Assembly: GCA_937916085.1 (NCBI GenBank)
Contig: CALGGO010000013.1
Span: 40,092 to 104,091, forward strand
DNA: 64,000 nucleotides
Direction: 5' to 3'
Origin: an uncultured Prevotellaceae bacterium
Lineage (GTDB): Bacteria > Bacteroidota > Bacteroidia > Bacteroidales > Muribaculaceae
Of the stretch, positions 42,559 to 50,623 are shown one piece after another (position 1 is the stretch's first letter; each line of letters begins with the position of its first letter). The translations under genes were made by a program, and so were the position numbers. Under the pieces are notes generated by a model. The model worked only from the letters and a program-made list of their open reading frames with translations, did not search any database and was not told the DNA's origin.

Positions 42559-43074
42559 ATGCAAATCACTCATCAATATTATTACCGCAAAGGCAAGGCA
42601 CTTGCAAAGGCTATGATTTACACCATCTTGTCGGTGCTATTGGTTGCCTTTGCCGTGTTTAGCTATATCCATTGGGAGATGTCGTTTTTGTTTTCGGAAT
42701 GGCAAGGCTATGTGATTGTTGTAGTCTATGGCTTGATAACTTTGGGCATGATACTTTCGATTTTTGAAAACTTCAAGAAGGTGAGCAAGACAAGTCGTGG
42801 CATTCCGGCGTTTGCTGTGGGTGAAGGACATTTTGTCCTATATGACAACACCGGAATGGCGAATATAATACCTTTTGAGGAATGTGACAGGGTGAGATTC
42901 AAGCGATCCTACAGTCGAATTACCGGCACTCAGCTAACGCTCATCATCAAAAACCATGACAAGATGGAGTCATCAAGCACCGTTGAAATTGACCTTAGCG
43001 AACTCGACCAACCGCAAATTGAGATTGACAAGCAACTTAAGAAGATATATAACAACTATAAGAAAGAACACTAG
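42559..43074 (+). CDS. Two-helix membrane protein with PH-like C-terminal domain
   Basis: A 171-residue protein with two membrane helices (about 20-38 and 50-70) and a soluble C-terminal domain. The latter has alternating strands (GHFVLYDNTGMANIIPFEEC, RVRFKRSYSR, TLIIKNH, VEIDLSELD) and a final charged helix, as in YcxB/STM3941-type PH-like membrane proteins. No enzymatic motif is present. It has its own promoter box and is divergent from the toxin-antitoxin operon. Function unknown. Confidence 0.7.
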   Translation: MQITHQYYYRKGKALAKAMIYTILSVLLVAFAVFSYIHWEMSFLFSEWQGYVIVVVYGLITLGMILSIFENFKKVSKTSRGIPAFAVGEGHFVLYDNTGMANIIPFEECDRVRFKRSYSRITGTQLTLIIKNHDKMESSSTVEIDLSELDQPQIEIDKQLKKIYNNYKKEH

Positions 43075-43134
43075 ATATCGCAAAAAAGAGGCAAAGGGAA
43101 TGTTACTCTCTTTGTCTCAATTTTAATTCTTGCT

Positions 43135-43788
43135 TTAGAAACTTATTTTGGTATCTTCACCTTGAATCTTAAAAGTGATGGGCAGGGTGTACCACACGCT
43201 AATTGGTTCGCCAACTGCATTGCGACCTGGTGAGAAATCGGGCAGCAATTTAATAACACGCACGGCTTCGTTGTCAAGTTCTTCGTTTACCGAGCGGGCC
43301 ACTTTTACCTCTCCAACCTTTCCAGTAGATTCTATGATGAACTGTACAACCACTTTACCCTCAATTTTGTTTTTGTAGGCTTCGGGAGGATATACTATAT
43401 GTTCGCTTATAAGTCTAAGCATTGCAGCATCCCCACCAGGAAAACTCGGCATGTGAGCCGCGCTGCCAAAGATTTCATTTCGATTAATCGAGTCGCACAC
43501 TTGACGAGGGATTCCATTTTCGGTGGGCATCGCGGTCTTGCTTGGTGTGTTAGCCATTGCCACGAGGCTTGTGAGACCAACGCCTGCGATTAGCACAGCT
43601 TTACCCAAAGAATGCCTGCGAGAAATCTCTTTCTCGAGGTATTCCACCTCACTCTCACATGCAGGGCAGGTGCCAGCGCAGTCGCCATCGTGGTTGCAAG
43701 GAGATGGAACGTAATCAATGCCATTGGAACGAGCAATGTCAAGCCTGATTTGCTTGAGCGTGTTGCAAATTGATTTTCCGTATTTCAT
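43135..43788 (-). CDS. TonB-family energy transducer with Cys-rich N-terminal domain
   Basis: A 217-residue protein (ATG 43788 chosen; the frame extends 8 codons further with no supporting signal). The C-terminal TonB domain is clear: YPPEAYKNKIEGKVVVQFII, VARSVNEELDNEAVRVIKLL and WYTLPITFKI. A single membrane helix (about 70-88) separates it from an N-terminal cytoplasmic part with a four-cysteine motif (CNHDGDCAGTCPACESEVEY). The usual Pro-rich periplasmic spacer is replaced by a short Ser/Thr linker, so its reach across the periplasm would be small. The Cys motif looks like a metal or redox site; its role is unknown. Confidence 0.85.
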   Translation of the reverse strand: MKYGKSICNTLKQIRLDIARSNGIDYVPSPCNHDGDCAGTCPACESEVEYLEKEISRRHSLGKAVLIAGVGLTSLVAMANTPSKTAMPTENGIPRQVCDSINRNEIFGSAAHMPSFPGGDAAMLRLISEHIVYPPEAYKNKIEGKVVVQFIIESTGKVGEVKVARSVNEELDNEAVRVIKLLPDFSPGRNAVGEPISVWYTLPITFKIQGEDTKISF

Positions 43789-43871
43789 AACGCAAAGTTT
43801 TTTAAGTGTCACTTTTAAAACGTGAAATAACTCTCAACTATTGTGCTATAAGCCTAATATTCAACAAAAAA

Positions 43872-44513
43872 CTAAGGTTTCTTATAAAGTATTGTAAGCC
43901 CATCACGCAACGGCAAGATAACGGTTTCCACTCTTGGGTCGCGGGCGACGAGGTCGTTGAAGTCGAGGATGCCTTGCGTCTGATCGTCCATCTTCTTGCC
44001 GTGAAGGTCGGTGACTTTGCCGTCCCACAGGGTGTTGTCGGCGATGATGAAACCGCCAGGCTTCACATGGTCAATTACAAGATTGAAATAATCCACATAC
44101 TGCCGCTTGTTGGCATCAATAAACACCAGGTCGAAATCGCTGCCGAGCTGTGGAACGATGTCGTTGCAGTCGCCAATGTGGAGCGTGATGCGGTCGCCCA
44201 CTGGCGATTTGGCGAAATGTTCACGCAAAAAGTCCTCCAGTTCATCCTCTATCTCGATGCTGTGGATGTGGGCATCGTCGTCAAGCAGCCCCTCGGCGAG
44301 GCATTGCGCCGAGTAACCTGAATAGGTGCCAAGTTCGAGCACCCGTTTGGGGCGTATCATGCGCACGAGCATCTTCAGCAATCTGCCCTGCAGATGTCCC
44401 GAACACATACGAGAGTATAGCAGCTCGATGTGGGTGTCACGGTCAAGCTGATGCAGATGCTCGGGTTCGGCATCGATGTGCGCAAGTATATAATCTTCAA
44501 GTTCTTGAGTCAT
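43872..44513 (-). CDS. SAM-dependent O-methyltransferase (class I, family 3-like)
   Basis: A 213-residue methyltransferase. The SAM-binding motif I is RVLELGTYSGYSAQCLAEGL, motif II carries HSIEIEDELEDFL, and the metal/substrate part is DLVFIDANKRQYVDYFNLV followed by GGFIIADNTLWDGKV. This is the pattern of catechol/caffeoyl-CoA-like O-methyltransferases, widespread in bacteria with unknown small-molecule substrates. It is a single gene with a good promoter. Confidence 0.92.
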   Translation of the reverse strand: MTQELEDYILAHIDAEPEHLHQLDRDTHIELLYSRMCSGHLQGRLLKMLVRMIRPKRVLELGTYSGYSAQCLAEGLLDDDAHIHSIEIEDELEDFLREHFAKSPVGDRITLHIGDCNDIVPQLGSDFDLVFIDANKRQYVDYFNLVIDHVKPGGFIIADNTLWDGKVTDLHGKKMDDQTQGILDFNDLVARDPRVETVILPLRDGLTILYKKP

Positions 44514-44587
44514 AGTTTTAAAGCTGACAAGCTAACGAGTAAACAAGCTGACGAGGCAATGGTAATTATGCCTCTTTATCTTAGGTG

Positions 44588-44619
44588 CAAAATTACCACA
44601 AAGTATTCGAAACAGCAAA
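44588..44619 (-). promoter_or_regulatory. Promoter of the O-methyltransferase gene
   Basis: TAATTTTGC (44595-44588) with TTTG (44619-44616) 20 nt upstream on the minus strand. The 5' leader (about 70 nt) contains the CAAGCTGACGAGGCAATGG phrase shared with 9443-9461. Confidence 0.75.
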
Positions 44620-44643
44620 CGTTGATTGAAATTTCATGATTTT

Positions 44644-44675
44644 TTTGCGTTTATGCAATAAAACATCTAATTTTG
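44644..44675 (+). promoter_or_regulatory. Promoter of the 244-residue lipoprotein gene
   Basis: TTTG (44644-44647), a 20-nt spacer and TAATTTTG (44668-44675). Transcription would begin just before ATG 44705, which excludes the earlier ATG at 44636 as a start. Confidence 0.8.
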
Positions 44676-44704
44676 TGCATCGTATAACACCAAAACAAGA
44701 TAAC

Positions 44705-45439
44705 ATGAAACTTTCAAAAGCAATTATTATGGCTGTGGCGGCTCTTTTGATTATGGGGACCACAAACACAGCGTGCAAGCAAACCTCTAAAGACCAAGAA
44801 TCTGAGTCACAACAGTCGAGCAAAGTTGATGAAAAAACTAAAACTTCGGCAGTTGATGAGTCAAAATTTCAAGCCACATGTGCAGGAGACATCGACCACA
44901 GTACCTGGAAGCCAAACGAAGCCACCAGCGTGGAGTTTAACGCCTTCCCCACCAATATCGCCGAATGGAAACACATGCAAGAGATGTTGGGTGACGAACC
45001 GCAAGGTGCAGCAGCACTGCAAGTGATGGCATTTGAGCTATACCGCAACAACCGCGCCGACGGCGAGGAAGCACTGCGGTTGAACAACACTCAGACCAAC
45101 TACAACAGCACTGTGGAGCGGCTGCACGAACTCATGGGCAACGACAAATATTACGCTCGTCCCTACATCGCTTGGGCGTTGCTCGATGGCGCCAAGCCCG
45201 AGAATGGTTATACCGTAGAACCTCCCTACACCATCAAAATTAAGGTTGACCCCAACAAGAATTACCAAGAGAGCCAACTGCTGCACGGCACAGTCATCTA
45301 CCTGCTCATCGACAGCAAGGGTTGGGACACCAACTGGCGCGGAGTGGAGGTAGTAAAACCCGAGGGCAGCGACTACTTCGTGGTGAGCAACTGCCCGGCA
45401 ATATATACCCAGTGCAAAGAGGCAAAAACAAGCAAATAA
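44705..45439 (+). CDS. Lipoprotein of unknown function
   Basis: A 244-residue protein with a lipoprotein signal (hydrophobic stretch 6-20, lipobox NTAC with Cys24) and a Ser/Gln/Glu-rich linker (26-48). The globular part begins with ISTW-like STWKPNEATSVEFNAFP and has a helical segment (EWKHMQEMLGDEPQGAAALQ) and a strand-rich end (YTIKIKVDPNKNYQESQ, HGTVIYLLIDSKGWDTNW). I do not recognise the family with confidence. It is expressed from its own promoter, and a bidirectional terminator separates it from the convergent small lipoprotein gene. Probably anchored in a periplasm-facing membrane. Confidence 0.75.
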   Translation: MKLSKAIIMAVAALLIMGTTNTACKQTSKDQESESQQSSKVDEKTKTSAVDESKFQATCAGDIDHSTWKPNEATSVEFNAFPTNIAEWKHMQEMLGDEPQGAAALQVMAFELYRNNRADGEEALRLNNTQTNYNSTVERLHELMGNDKYYARPYIAWALLDGAKPENGYTVEPPYTIKIKVDPNKNYQESQLLHGTVIYLLIDSKGWDTNWRGVEVVKPEGSDYFVVSNCPAIYTQCKEAKTSK

Positions 45440-45463
45440 TAAAGCAATTCAACATAGATAAAA

Positions 45464-45499
45464 ATAGCGGATGTGTCGCCATTTCGACACACCCGCTAT
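45464..45499. terminator. Bidirectional terminator between convergent lipoprotein genes
   Basis: ATAGCGG-A-TGTGTCG pairs with CGACACA-C-CCGCTAT around the loop CCATTT (one mismatch). It is flanked by AAAA on the left and ATTTT on the right, so it can serve both directions. Confidence 0.8.
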
Positions 45500-45520
45500 C
45501 ATTTTGCGGTCTAAGGATTG

Positions 45521-45784
45521 TTAAGCCTCGGGCTTAGTCTCCTCAGTTTTCTCTTCAGTTGCCTGCTCTACTGCGGGAGCGGCGACGTCTTTGTTCTCCG
45601 AAACCTCGGCGGCATCCTTGTTCTCCGAAGCTACAGTGCTGGTAGCCTCTTCGGCTGGAGTGCTCTGTACATTCTCGGTGCTAGCGGGAGCGCTAGTGCT
45701 TGCGCTGGTTGCGGCGGGGTCGGTCTTGCAAGATGCAAAAGTCATTGCGAATACTACTGCTGACAATAAAACTAACTTTTTCAT
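45521..45784 (-). CDS. Small low-complexity lipoprotein
   Basis: An 87-residue protein with a lipoprotein signal (MKKLVLLSAVVFAMTFASC, lipidated Cys19). The mature part is almost only Ala, Glu, Thr, Ser, Lys and Pro with an internal duplication (ASENKDAAEVSENKDVAAP), so it is acidic and disordered. No domain is visible. It resembles short surface or periplasmic tethers found widely in Bacteroidota. Its promoter box is 128 nt upstream, leaving a leader of about 120 nt. Confidence 0.75.
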   Translation of the reverse strand: MKKLVLLSAVVFAMTFASCKTDPAATSASTSAPASTENVQSTPAEEATSTVASENKDAAEVSENKDVAAPAVEQATEEKTEETKPEA

Positions 45785-45911
45785 AGTAGATAAATTTTAA
45801 AATGATTAATAAATAAAAGAATTATGTTTTTTAAGTAAACGAGTCAATAAGCAAACAAGCCAAATGGCATTTCCATTAGTTGTCGCCAACGGTTGGTTTG
45901 TTTTGACGATG

Positions 45912-45919
45912 CAAAATTA
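45912..45919 (-). promoter_or_regulatory. -7 box for the small lipoprotein
   Basis: TAATTTTGC on the minus strand inside the 468-nt gap 45785-46252. The remainder of that gap holds AAGTAAACGAGTCAATAAGC words (from 45831), AT-rich DNA and AACTGATAACTGATAAC words (46168-46199), and no gene. Confidence 0.55.
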
Positions 45920-46205
45920 CAATGGCGGCGACCGAGGGTGTTATAACTGCCAGGACAACTTATAAAACAATGGGGACAACCGCTGTAAAAAACCTGAAAA
46001 CTTTTGTAACAATTAGGACAATTTTGCCATATAATAGATTGTGAAACAACGTATTATGATTTACAAAAAATTAGCACAATTTTTTGTCTGTTTTTTTGCT
46101 AAAAAAGCGGTTTTTTCTTGAAAAAAGACCTCTTTTTGGACATTTTTTTGAAAAGTCATCAAGAAAAAACTGATAACTGATAACTGATAACTGACAACTA
46201 TTTTG

Positions 46206-46213
46206 TAACTTTG
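46206..46213 (+). promoter_or_regulatory. -7 box for the DUF3467 gene
   Basis: TAACTTTG followed by C, 39 nt before the ATG at 46253, directly after tandem AACTGATAACTGATAAC words. Confidence 0.6.
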
Positions 46214-46252
46214 CACTTCAATTGAATATTAACGCATAAAAATATTACAGAA

Positions 46253-46576
46253 ATGGCAAACGAAAACAAGAAACAGAACCAAATTCAAATTGAAGTTCCT
46301 AACGATGAGATGCAGGGCCGCTATGCTAACCTTGCCGTTATCTCGCACTCTCCCAACGACTTTGTGATGGACATGATATTTGTGGCTCCTAACACCCCTA
46401 AAGCTCGCGTGCAGAGCCGCATCATCATGACTCCCGAGAACGCCAAGCAGCTGCTCTTCGCTCTGAAGGAGAACATCGACAAATATGAGGCTCACTTCGG
46501 CGAAATCAAGCCCCGACAAATCAACAACCCCAACAACGGCATCATGGACTTCCCCCTGCCTAAGGGACAGGCCTAA
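46253..46576 (+). CDS. DUF3467-family protein
   Basis: A 107-residue cytoplasmic protein. IQIEVPNDEMQGRYANLAVI, DFVMDMIFVAPNTPKARVQS-RI and MTPENAKQLLFALKENIDKYE are the conserved blocks of DUF3467, a small family common in Bacteroidota and some other phyla, with unknown function. It is a single gene with its own promoter box. Word-repeat DNA (GCAGAATGCAGAATGC) begins right after its stop. Confidence 0.85.
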   Translation: MANENKKQNQIQIEVPNDEMQGRYANLAVISHSPNDFVMDMIFVAPNTPKARVQSRIIMTPENAKQLLFALKENIDKYEAHFGEIKPRQINNPNNGIMDFPLPKGQA

Positions 46577-46690
46577 TTTAATGCAGAATGCAGAATGCAG
46601 AATGCATAATGCAAAATTCACAATGCAGAATGCAGAATGCAGAATCATCTAGATAATCTAGTTAATCTGGAAATTTTAGAGTTTCTAGCA
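46577..46690. repeat. TGCAGAATGCAGAATGC and CATCTAGATAATCTAG word arrays
   Basis: Six or more copies of GCAGAAT/GCATAAT words directly after the DUF3467 stop, then CATCTAGATAATCTAGTTAATC words up to the cysS start. Confidence 0.85.
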
Positions 46691-46703
46691 CTAAAAATTT
46701 ACA

Positions 46704-48179
46704 ATGGAGCATCAATTATTTATATATAACACATTGACTCGTCGCAAGGAGCTGTTCAAGCCCTTGCAGGAGCCTAATGTGGGGATGTATGTGTGCGGTC
46801 CTACCGTCTATGGCGACCCACACCTGGGGCATACCCGCCCTGCCATCACCTTCGACGTGCTGTTCCGCTACCTCAAGCATCTGGGTTACAAGGTGCGCTA
46901 TGTGCGTAACATCACCGACGTGGGGCACCTGGAGCACGACGCCGACGAAGGCGAGGACAAGATTGCAAAGAAGGCACGCCTCGAGCAGCTCGAGCCTATG
47001 GAGATTGCGCAATACTACACCAACCGCTACCATGCCGCCATGCAGGCGCTCAACGTGCTGCCACCCAGCATCGAGCCTCACGCCACAGGCCACATCATCG
47101 AGCAGGAGCAGCTGGTGCAGGAAATCCTCGACAACGGCTACGCCTACGAGAGCAACGGCAGCGTGTATTTCGACGTGGAGAAGTATAATAATGACCATAA
47201 ATACGGCCGCCTCAGCGGACGCAACCTTGAGGACGTGATAAACAACAGCCGCGCACTTGAGGGCGTGGGCGAGAAACGCAACCAAACCGACTTCGCCCTG
47301 TGGAAGAAGGCTCAGCCCGAACACATCATGCGGTGGCCATCACCCTGGAGCAACGGCTTCCCGGGCTGGCACTGCGAGTGTACCGCCATGGGACGCAAAT
47401 ACTTAGGCAGCCACTTCGACATACACGGCGGCGGTATGGACCTCGTGTTCCCGCACCATGAGTGCGAAATCGCGCAGTCGGTGGCAAGCCAGGGCGACGA
47501 CATGGTACACTACTGGATGCACAACAACATGATTACCATCAACGGTCAGAAGATGGGCAAGTCATTGGGCAACTTCATCACACTTGAGGAATTCTTCACT
47601 GGCAACCACGAGTTGCTCGAGCAGGCTTACACGCCAATGACCATTCGCTTCTTTATCCTTCAGGCACACTACCGCGGCACTGTCGATTTCTCGAATGCCG
47701 CTCTGCAAGCCGCCGAGAAGGCCTATGAGCGTATGCTCGACGGATGGCACCGACTCAACGAGCTGAAATCCAGCGACAAGAGCAGCATCACTCTTGACGA
47801 CTATAACGCCCGCTGCGCCGATGCGATGAACGACGACCTCAACACAGCACAGGTCATCGCCACGCTCTTCGATGCTTGCAAGGTCATCAATCAGGTGAAC
47901 GACGGCAACGCCACTCTTTCACAGAAAGATATTGACGCTCTCAAAGCCACGTTCCAGACCTACCTCTTCGACGTGCTGGGAATGCGCGACGACGCTGCCG
48001 GCGGCGACAACGTGAACCTGGAGCCTTACCGCAAGGCGGTGGAACTGCTGCTCGAGATGCGCAAGAGCGCCAAGACCAACAAGGACTGGGCTACCAGCGA
48101 CCTCATCCGCGACCGCCTCAACGAAGCCGGCTTCGACGTGAAAGACACCAAAGACGGCTTTGAGTGGAAAGTGAGATAA
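46704..48179 (+). CDS. cysS: Cysteinyl-tRNA synthetase
   Basis: A 491-residue class I aminoacyl-tRNA synthetase that charges tRNA-Cys. The HIGH signature is HLGH (residues 40-43) after CGPTVYGDP, where Cys31 is a zinc ligand. Further zinc-site residues lie in GWHCECTAMG and FPHHECEIAQS. The KMSKS loop reads KMGKSLGN (about 283-290). The C-terminal helical anticodon-binding region includes KTNKDWATSDLIRDRLNEAG and ends FEWKVR. Length is normal. Stands between repeat arrays. Confidence 0.96.
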   Translation: MEHQLFIYNTLTRRKELFKPLQEPNVGMYVCGPTVYGDPHLGHTRPAITFDVLFRYLKHLGYKVRYVRNITDVGHLEHDADEGEDKIAKKARLEQLEPMEIAQYYTNRYHAAMQALNVLPPSIEPHATGHIIEQEQLVQEILDNGYAYESNGSVYFDVEKYNNDHKYGRLSGRNLEDVINNSRALEGVGEKRNQTDFALWKKAQPEHIMRWPSPWSNGFPGWHCECTAMGRKYLGSHFDIHGGGMDLVFPHHECEIAQSVASQGDDMVHYWMHNNMITINGQKMGKSLGNFITLEEFFTGNHELLEQAYTPMTIRFFILQAHYRGTVDFSNAALQAAEKAYERMLDGWHRLNELKSSDKSSITLDDYNARCADAMNDDLNTAQVIATLFDACKVINQVNDGNATLSQKDIDALKATFQTYLFDVLGMRDDAAGGDNVNLEPYRKAVELLLEMRKSAKTNKDWATSDLIRDRLNEAGFDVKDTKDGFEWKVR

Positions 48180-48189
48180 GCGCTTTGCG

Positions 48190-48283
48190 TGTTAATCGGA
48201 AATCGAGAATCGAGGATTGAGGATTGACTGACGAAGCAGGCCTCGTCTCTACTTAACACTTAAAACTTAACACTTTACACTTC
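48190..48283. repeat. AATCGAGAATCGAGG and AACACTTAAAACTTA words
   Basis: AATCGGAAATCGAGAATCGAGG words follow the cysS stop; tandem ACTTAACACTTAAAAC words then run to the last base before the next ATG (48284). Confidence 0.8.
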
Positions 48284-49234
48284 ATGGTAAGCGTTATCAT
48301 ACCTATCTACAACGTGCAGGATTATCTTGCACGTTGTATCGACTCGGTCTTGGCGCAAAACTATAAAGACCTTGAAATCATCCTCGTGGATGACGGCAGC
48401 CACGACACCAGTGGCGACATCTGCGACGAATATGACCTGAAATACCGACACGTCCGCGTCATTCACAAAACCAATGGTGGACTCAGCGATGCCCGTAACG
48501 CCGGGCTGGAGGTGGCGCAAGGAAAATATGTCACCTTCATCGATGGCGACGACTATGTGCATCCACGCTTTGTGGAAGCCCTGATTAACACAATAGAAAC
48601 TACTGGCGCACAGATCGCAGCCTGCACATGGCAGGAACTAAAGGACGGCGACACTCCACGTGAAGTCATCTTCGATAAAGCCAGTTGCAGGATTTTCTCT
48701 CAAGAGGAAGCCATCAACACAGTCTTTTATCAAGGCGAACTCAACCACTCGGCATGCAGCCGCATTTTTGAGAAGCAACTCTTTGATGACCTGCGCTTCC
48801 ACGAGGGCGTGCTCTACGAAGACCTCGCCATCATCTATCCCTTGCTGCGCAAAGTCGAAAAGGTGGCGCTGCTCAAAGCACCCATGTACTACTACATGCA
48901 CCGCGCCGGCAGCATCCTCACCACAATATCGCTCAGGCGCACACAGGTTCTTGACCACCTTGAGGCATTAGAGCAACAGGTCGCAAAAGAAGCTCCACAA
49001 TACCTGCCCGCAGTGCGCAGCCGCCACCTCAGCGCATGCTTCAACATGCTGCGACTGATGCCCTTCAGAGACCCCAAGTGGCAACCCACCAAACAACGTG
49101 CATGGGATTATATTAAAAAAATGCGATTTTCATGCATTAAAGACAAGAATGTTAGATTTAAGAACAAAATAGCGATATTACTCTCATATTTTGGTCTAAA
49201 TGTCTTGACATTTATCATCAACAAGAGAGGTTGA
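48284..49234 (+). CDS. Glycosyltransferase family 2
   Basis: A 316-residue GT-A enzyme similar in layout to the GT2 at 24088. MVSVIIPIYNVQDYLARCID and IILVDDGSHDTSGDICDEYD make the UDP-sugar site, FIDGDDYVHP is the DxD-like metal site, and SVLYEDLAI-like VLYEDLAIIYPLL follows. No membrane segment is seen. It lies away from the polysaccharide locus with no cotranscribed neighbour, so its product (LPS, capsule or protein glycan) is unknown. Word repeats end directly at its start codon. Confidence 0.9.
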   Translation: MVSVIIPIYNVQDYLARCIDSVLAQNYKDLEIILVDDGSHDTSGDICDEYDLKYRHVRVIHKTNGGLSDARNAGLEVAQGKYVTFIDGDDYVHPRFVEALINTIETTGAQIAACTWQELKDGDTPREVIFDKASCRIFSQEEAINTVFYQGELNHSACSRIFEKQLFDDLRFHEGVLYEDLAIIYPLLRKVEKVALLKAPMYYYMHRAGSILTTISLRRTQVLDHLEALEQQVAKEAPQYLPAVRSRHLSACFNMLRLMPFRDPKWQPTKQRAWDYIKKMRFSCIKDKNVRFKNKIAILLSYFGLNVLTFIINKRG

Positions 49235-49322
49235 AATGAAGTGGTTTCATGACCCAAAAATGTAAAAAAATCTTTTGTCAAGCCCATTTATCTATAAAAT
49301 TTGCCCGTTTGTATATACTTAC

Positions 49323-49353
49323 TTGCAAATTCTATAATTATGTATTAGTTTTG
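49323..49353 (+). promoter_or_regulatory. Orphan promoter upstream of a possible small RNA
   Basis: TTG (49323-49325), a 20-nt spacer and TAGTTTTG (49346-49353). No protein-coding gene follows on this strand before the hairpins at 49463-49520. Confidence 0.6.
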
Positions 49354-49357
49354 CATC

Positions 49358-49527
49358 ACAATTCATAGGCATAAAGGTAAAATTGTTTTAGGCTTGTTTA
49401 TTTTTATACATTTGTTGTTTGTCCATGAAAAACACTTTTTTTGGGTTTAGTAAATTTTAGGCTTCAAGAAAAAAACTTGAAATTATCGAGGCGGAGACGA
49501 TGATGTCCCCGCCTCGATAACGTTTTA
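49358..49527 (+). ncRNA. Candidate small RNA
   Basis: Within the 356-nt gap 49235-49590. An orphan promoter is followed by about 160 nt without a usable ORF, an AT-rich hairpin (TTCAAG at 49463 with CTTGAA at 49476), then a strong GC-rich hairpin: TTATCGAGGCGG (49483-49494) pairs over 12 bp with CCGCCTCGATAA (49509-49520), with an inner GAC/GTC pair, and CGTTTTAT follows. This could equally be only the terminator of the upstream glycosyltransferase gene. I recognise no known RNA family. Confidence 0.4.
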
Positions 49528-49590
49528 TATCAATATAAATATCTCGGCCGAGCAATCAGTCGGCATGTCGCCAAGCACCGCTTGAGCGAG

Positions 49591-49998
49591 TCACAAAATA
49601 TTATCAAGCATCGCAAAAATCTCATCCTCCTTGTCATAAGGATGGATATGGAAATAGCTGTCGCCTGTGAGCATCGCCGAAAGAGCACACTTCGAGGGGT
49701 TGTAGAAGATGTGGACTGGAATCTCGAACCGCTCAGCGTAAGCCAGTTCGTAGCCAACCCCCAGCGAGGGGCAGGTACACTCGGCAATGACCACATCGCT
49801 CTCGCGTAGCCAAGCGGTGTCTTGCTCATAGATGGCAGCGTCACGGTCGCGACCCTGCTCACTCAGGCATAAGTTGCCACTTCCCACATGTTCGGTGAGC
49901 ACGTTATGGCCTCTCTGCTGCATGTGGCTGATTATTCGACGGTAAAGTTCGGCATCTACCCTGCCACCACGTATTGAACCGGCAAAATATATCTTCAT
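49591..49998 (-). CDS. Nucleoside 2-deoxyribosyltransferase-like hydrolase (DNPH1/Rcl type)
   Basis: A 135-residue protein. MKIYFAGSIRGGRVDAELYR, VLTEHVGSGNL, IYEQDTAWLRESDVVIAECT and PSLGVGYELAYAERF closely follow vertebrate DNPH1 (Rcl), which removes 5-hydroxymethyluracil from its deoxynucleotide. The catalytic Glu is probably in GVGYELAY. The likely role is sanitising modified deoxynucleotides or salvage. It starts 6 nt after a small membrane-protein gene and lies downstream of the queuosine genes in the same direction. Confidence 0.87.
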   Translation of the reverse strand: MKIYFAGSIRGGRVDAELYRRIISHMQQRGHNVLTEHVGSGNLCLSEQGRDRDAAIYEQDTAWLRESDVVIAECTCPSLGVGYELAYAERFEIPVHIFYNPSKCALSAMLTGDSYFHIHPYDKEDEIFAMLDNIL

Positions 49999-50004
49999 AG
50001 CTTA

Positions 50005-50478
50005 TCAATCATAAAAGAAAAAACTATAGGAATAAAGCACAAAGCTTCCCAACAAGAAGCTCACCACATTGGCAATTATCGTGGCGCGCATAACGGGGCG
50101 GAATTCATAACGTTTCTTCAGAAATAAGCAATTGACAATCAGTTCGACAAGGATTGTTGCCACAAAGGCGACAGCAAAATAAAGGACAAAACTGAACAAT
50201 TCCTCATCATTCTCTAGGTTCACCTCTTGTGAACTCACCCAGGGGAACCACACCGTCAGCAGTCGGCCTCCGTTAATGGCGGTTGACGCATAAACTCCGG
50301 CAATACCGCTCACCACATTGCTGATCAATGCGCTAAAAGCTATTTTGGAGTTGAAAAATTTGTGCTCCAAAATCTGCGACATCACCACAATCTCAATAGC
50401 CAGCAGGCAAGCCATGAACAACCACCCCATAGGCAGTGAAGCATATTTTCCAAAGTAAGTTGAATTCAACAAAAGCAT
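50005..50478 (-). CDS. Small four-helix membrane protein, unknown
   Basis: A 157-residue protein with about four hydrophobic segments (18-34, 48-66, 93-114, 130-152). Acidic loop residues VNLENDEELFSF separate the two halves. I do not recognise a family. The position between queE and the DNPH1-like gene would allow a transport role for a purine or deazapurine, but the size is below that of the known queuosine-precursor transporters (YhhQ, about 220 residues), so this is speculation. It is probably cotranscribed with the downstream hydrolase (6-nt gap). Confidence 0.65.
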   Translation of the reverse strand: MLLLNSTYFGKYASLPMGWLFMACLLAIEIVVMSQILEHKFFNSKIAFSALISNVVSGIAGVYASTAINGGRLLTVWFPWVSSQEVNLENDEELFSFVLYFAVAFVATILVELIVNCLFLKKRYEFRPVMRATIIANVVSFLLGSFVLYSYSFFFYD

Positions 50479-50623
50479 TTTCTAAACAAAATAACAAATT
50501 TAAAAAAAGGAATTAAAAGAATAAAAGGAGAGTAAAAGAGTGAAATATTTCAGAAAATCGGGGGAGCTTAATCGGTCATGTTTTTGTAGTGCAAGCGTCA
50601 GCTTGTTCATCAAGAATCACAAC

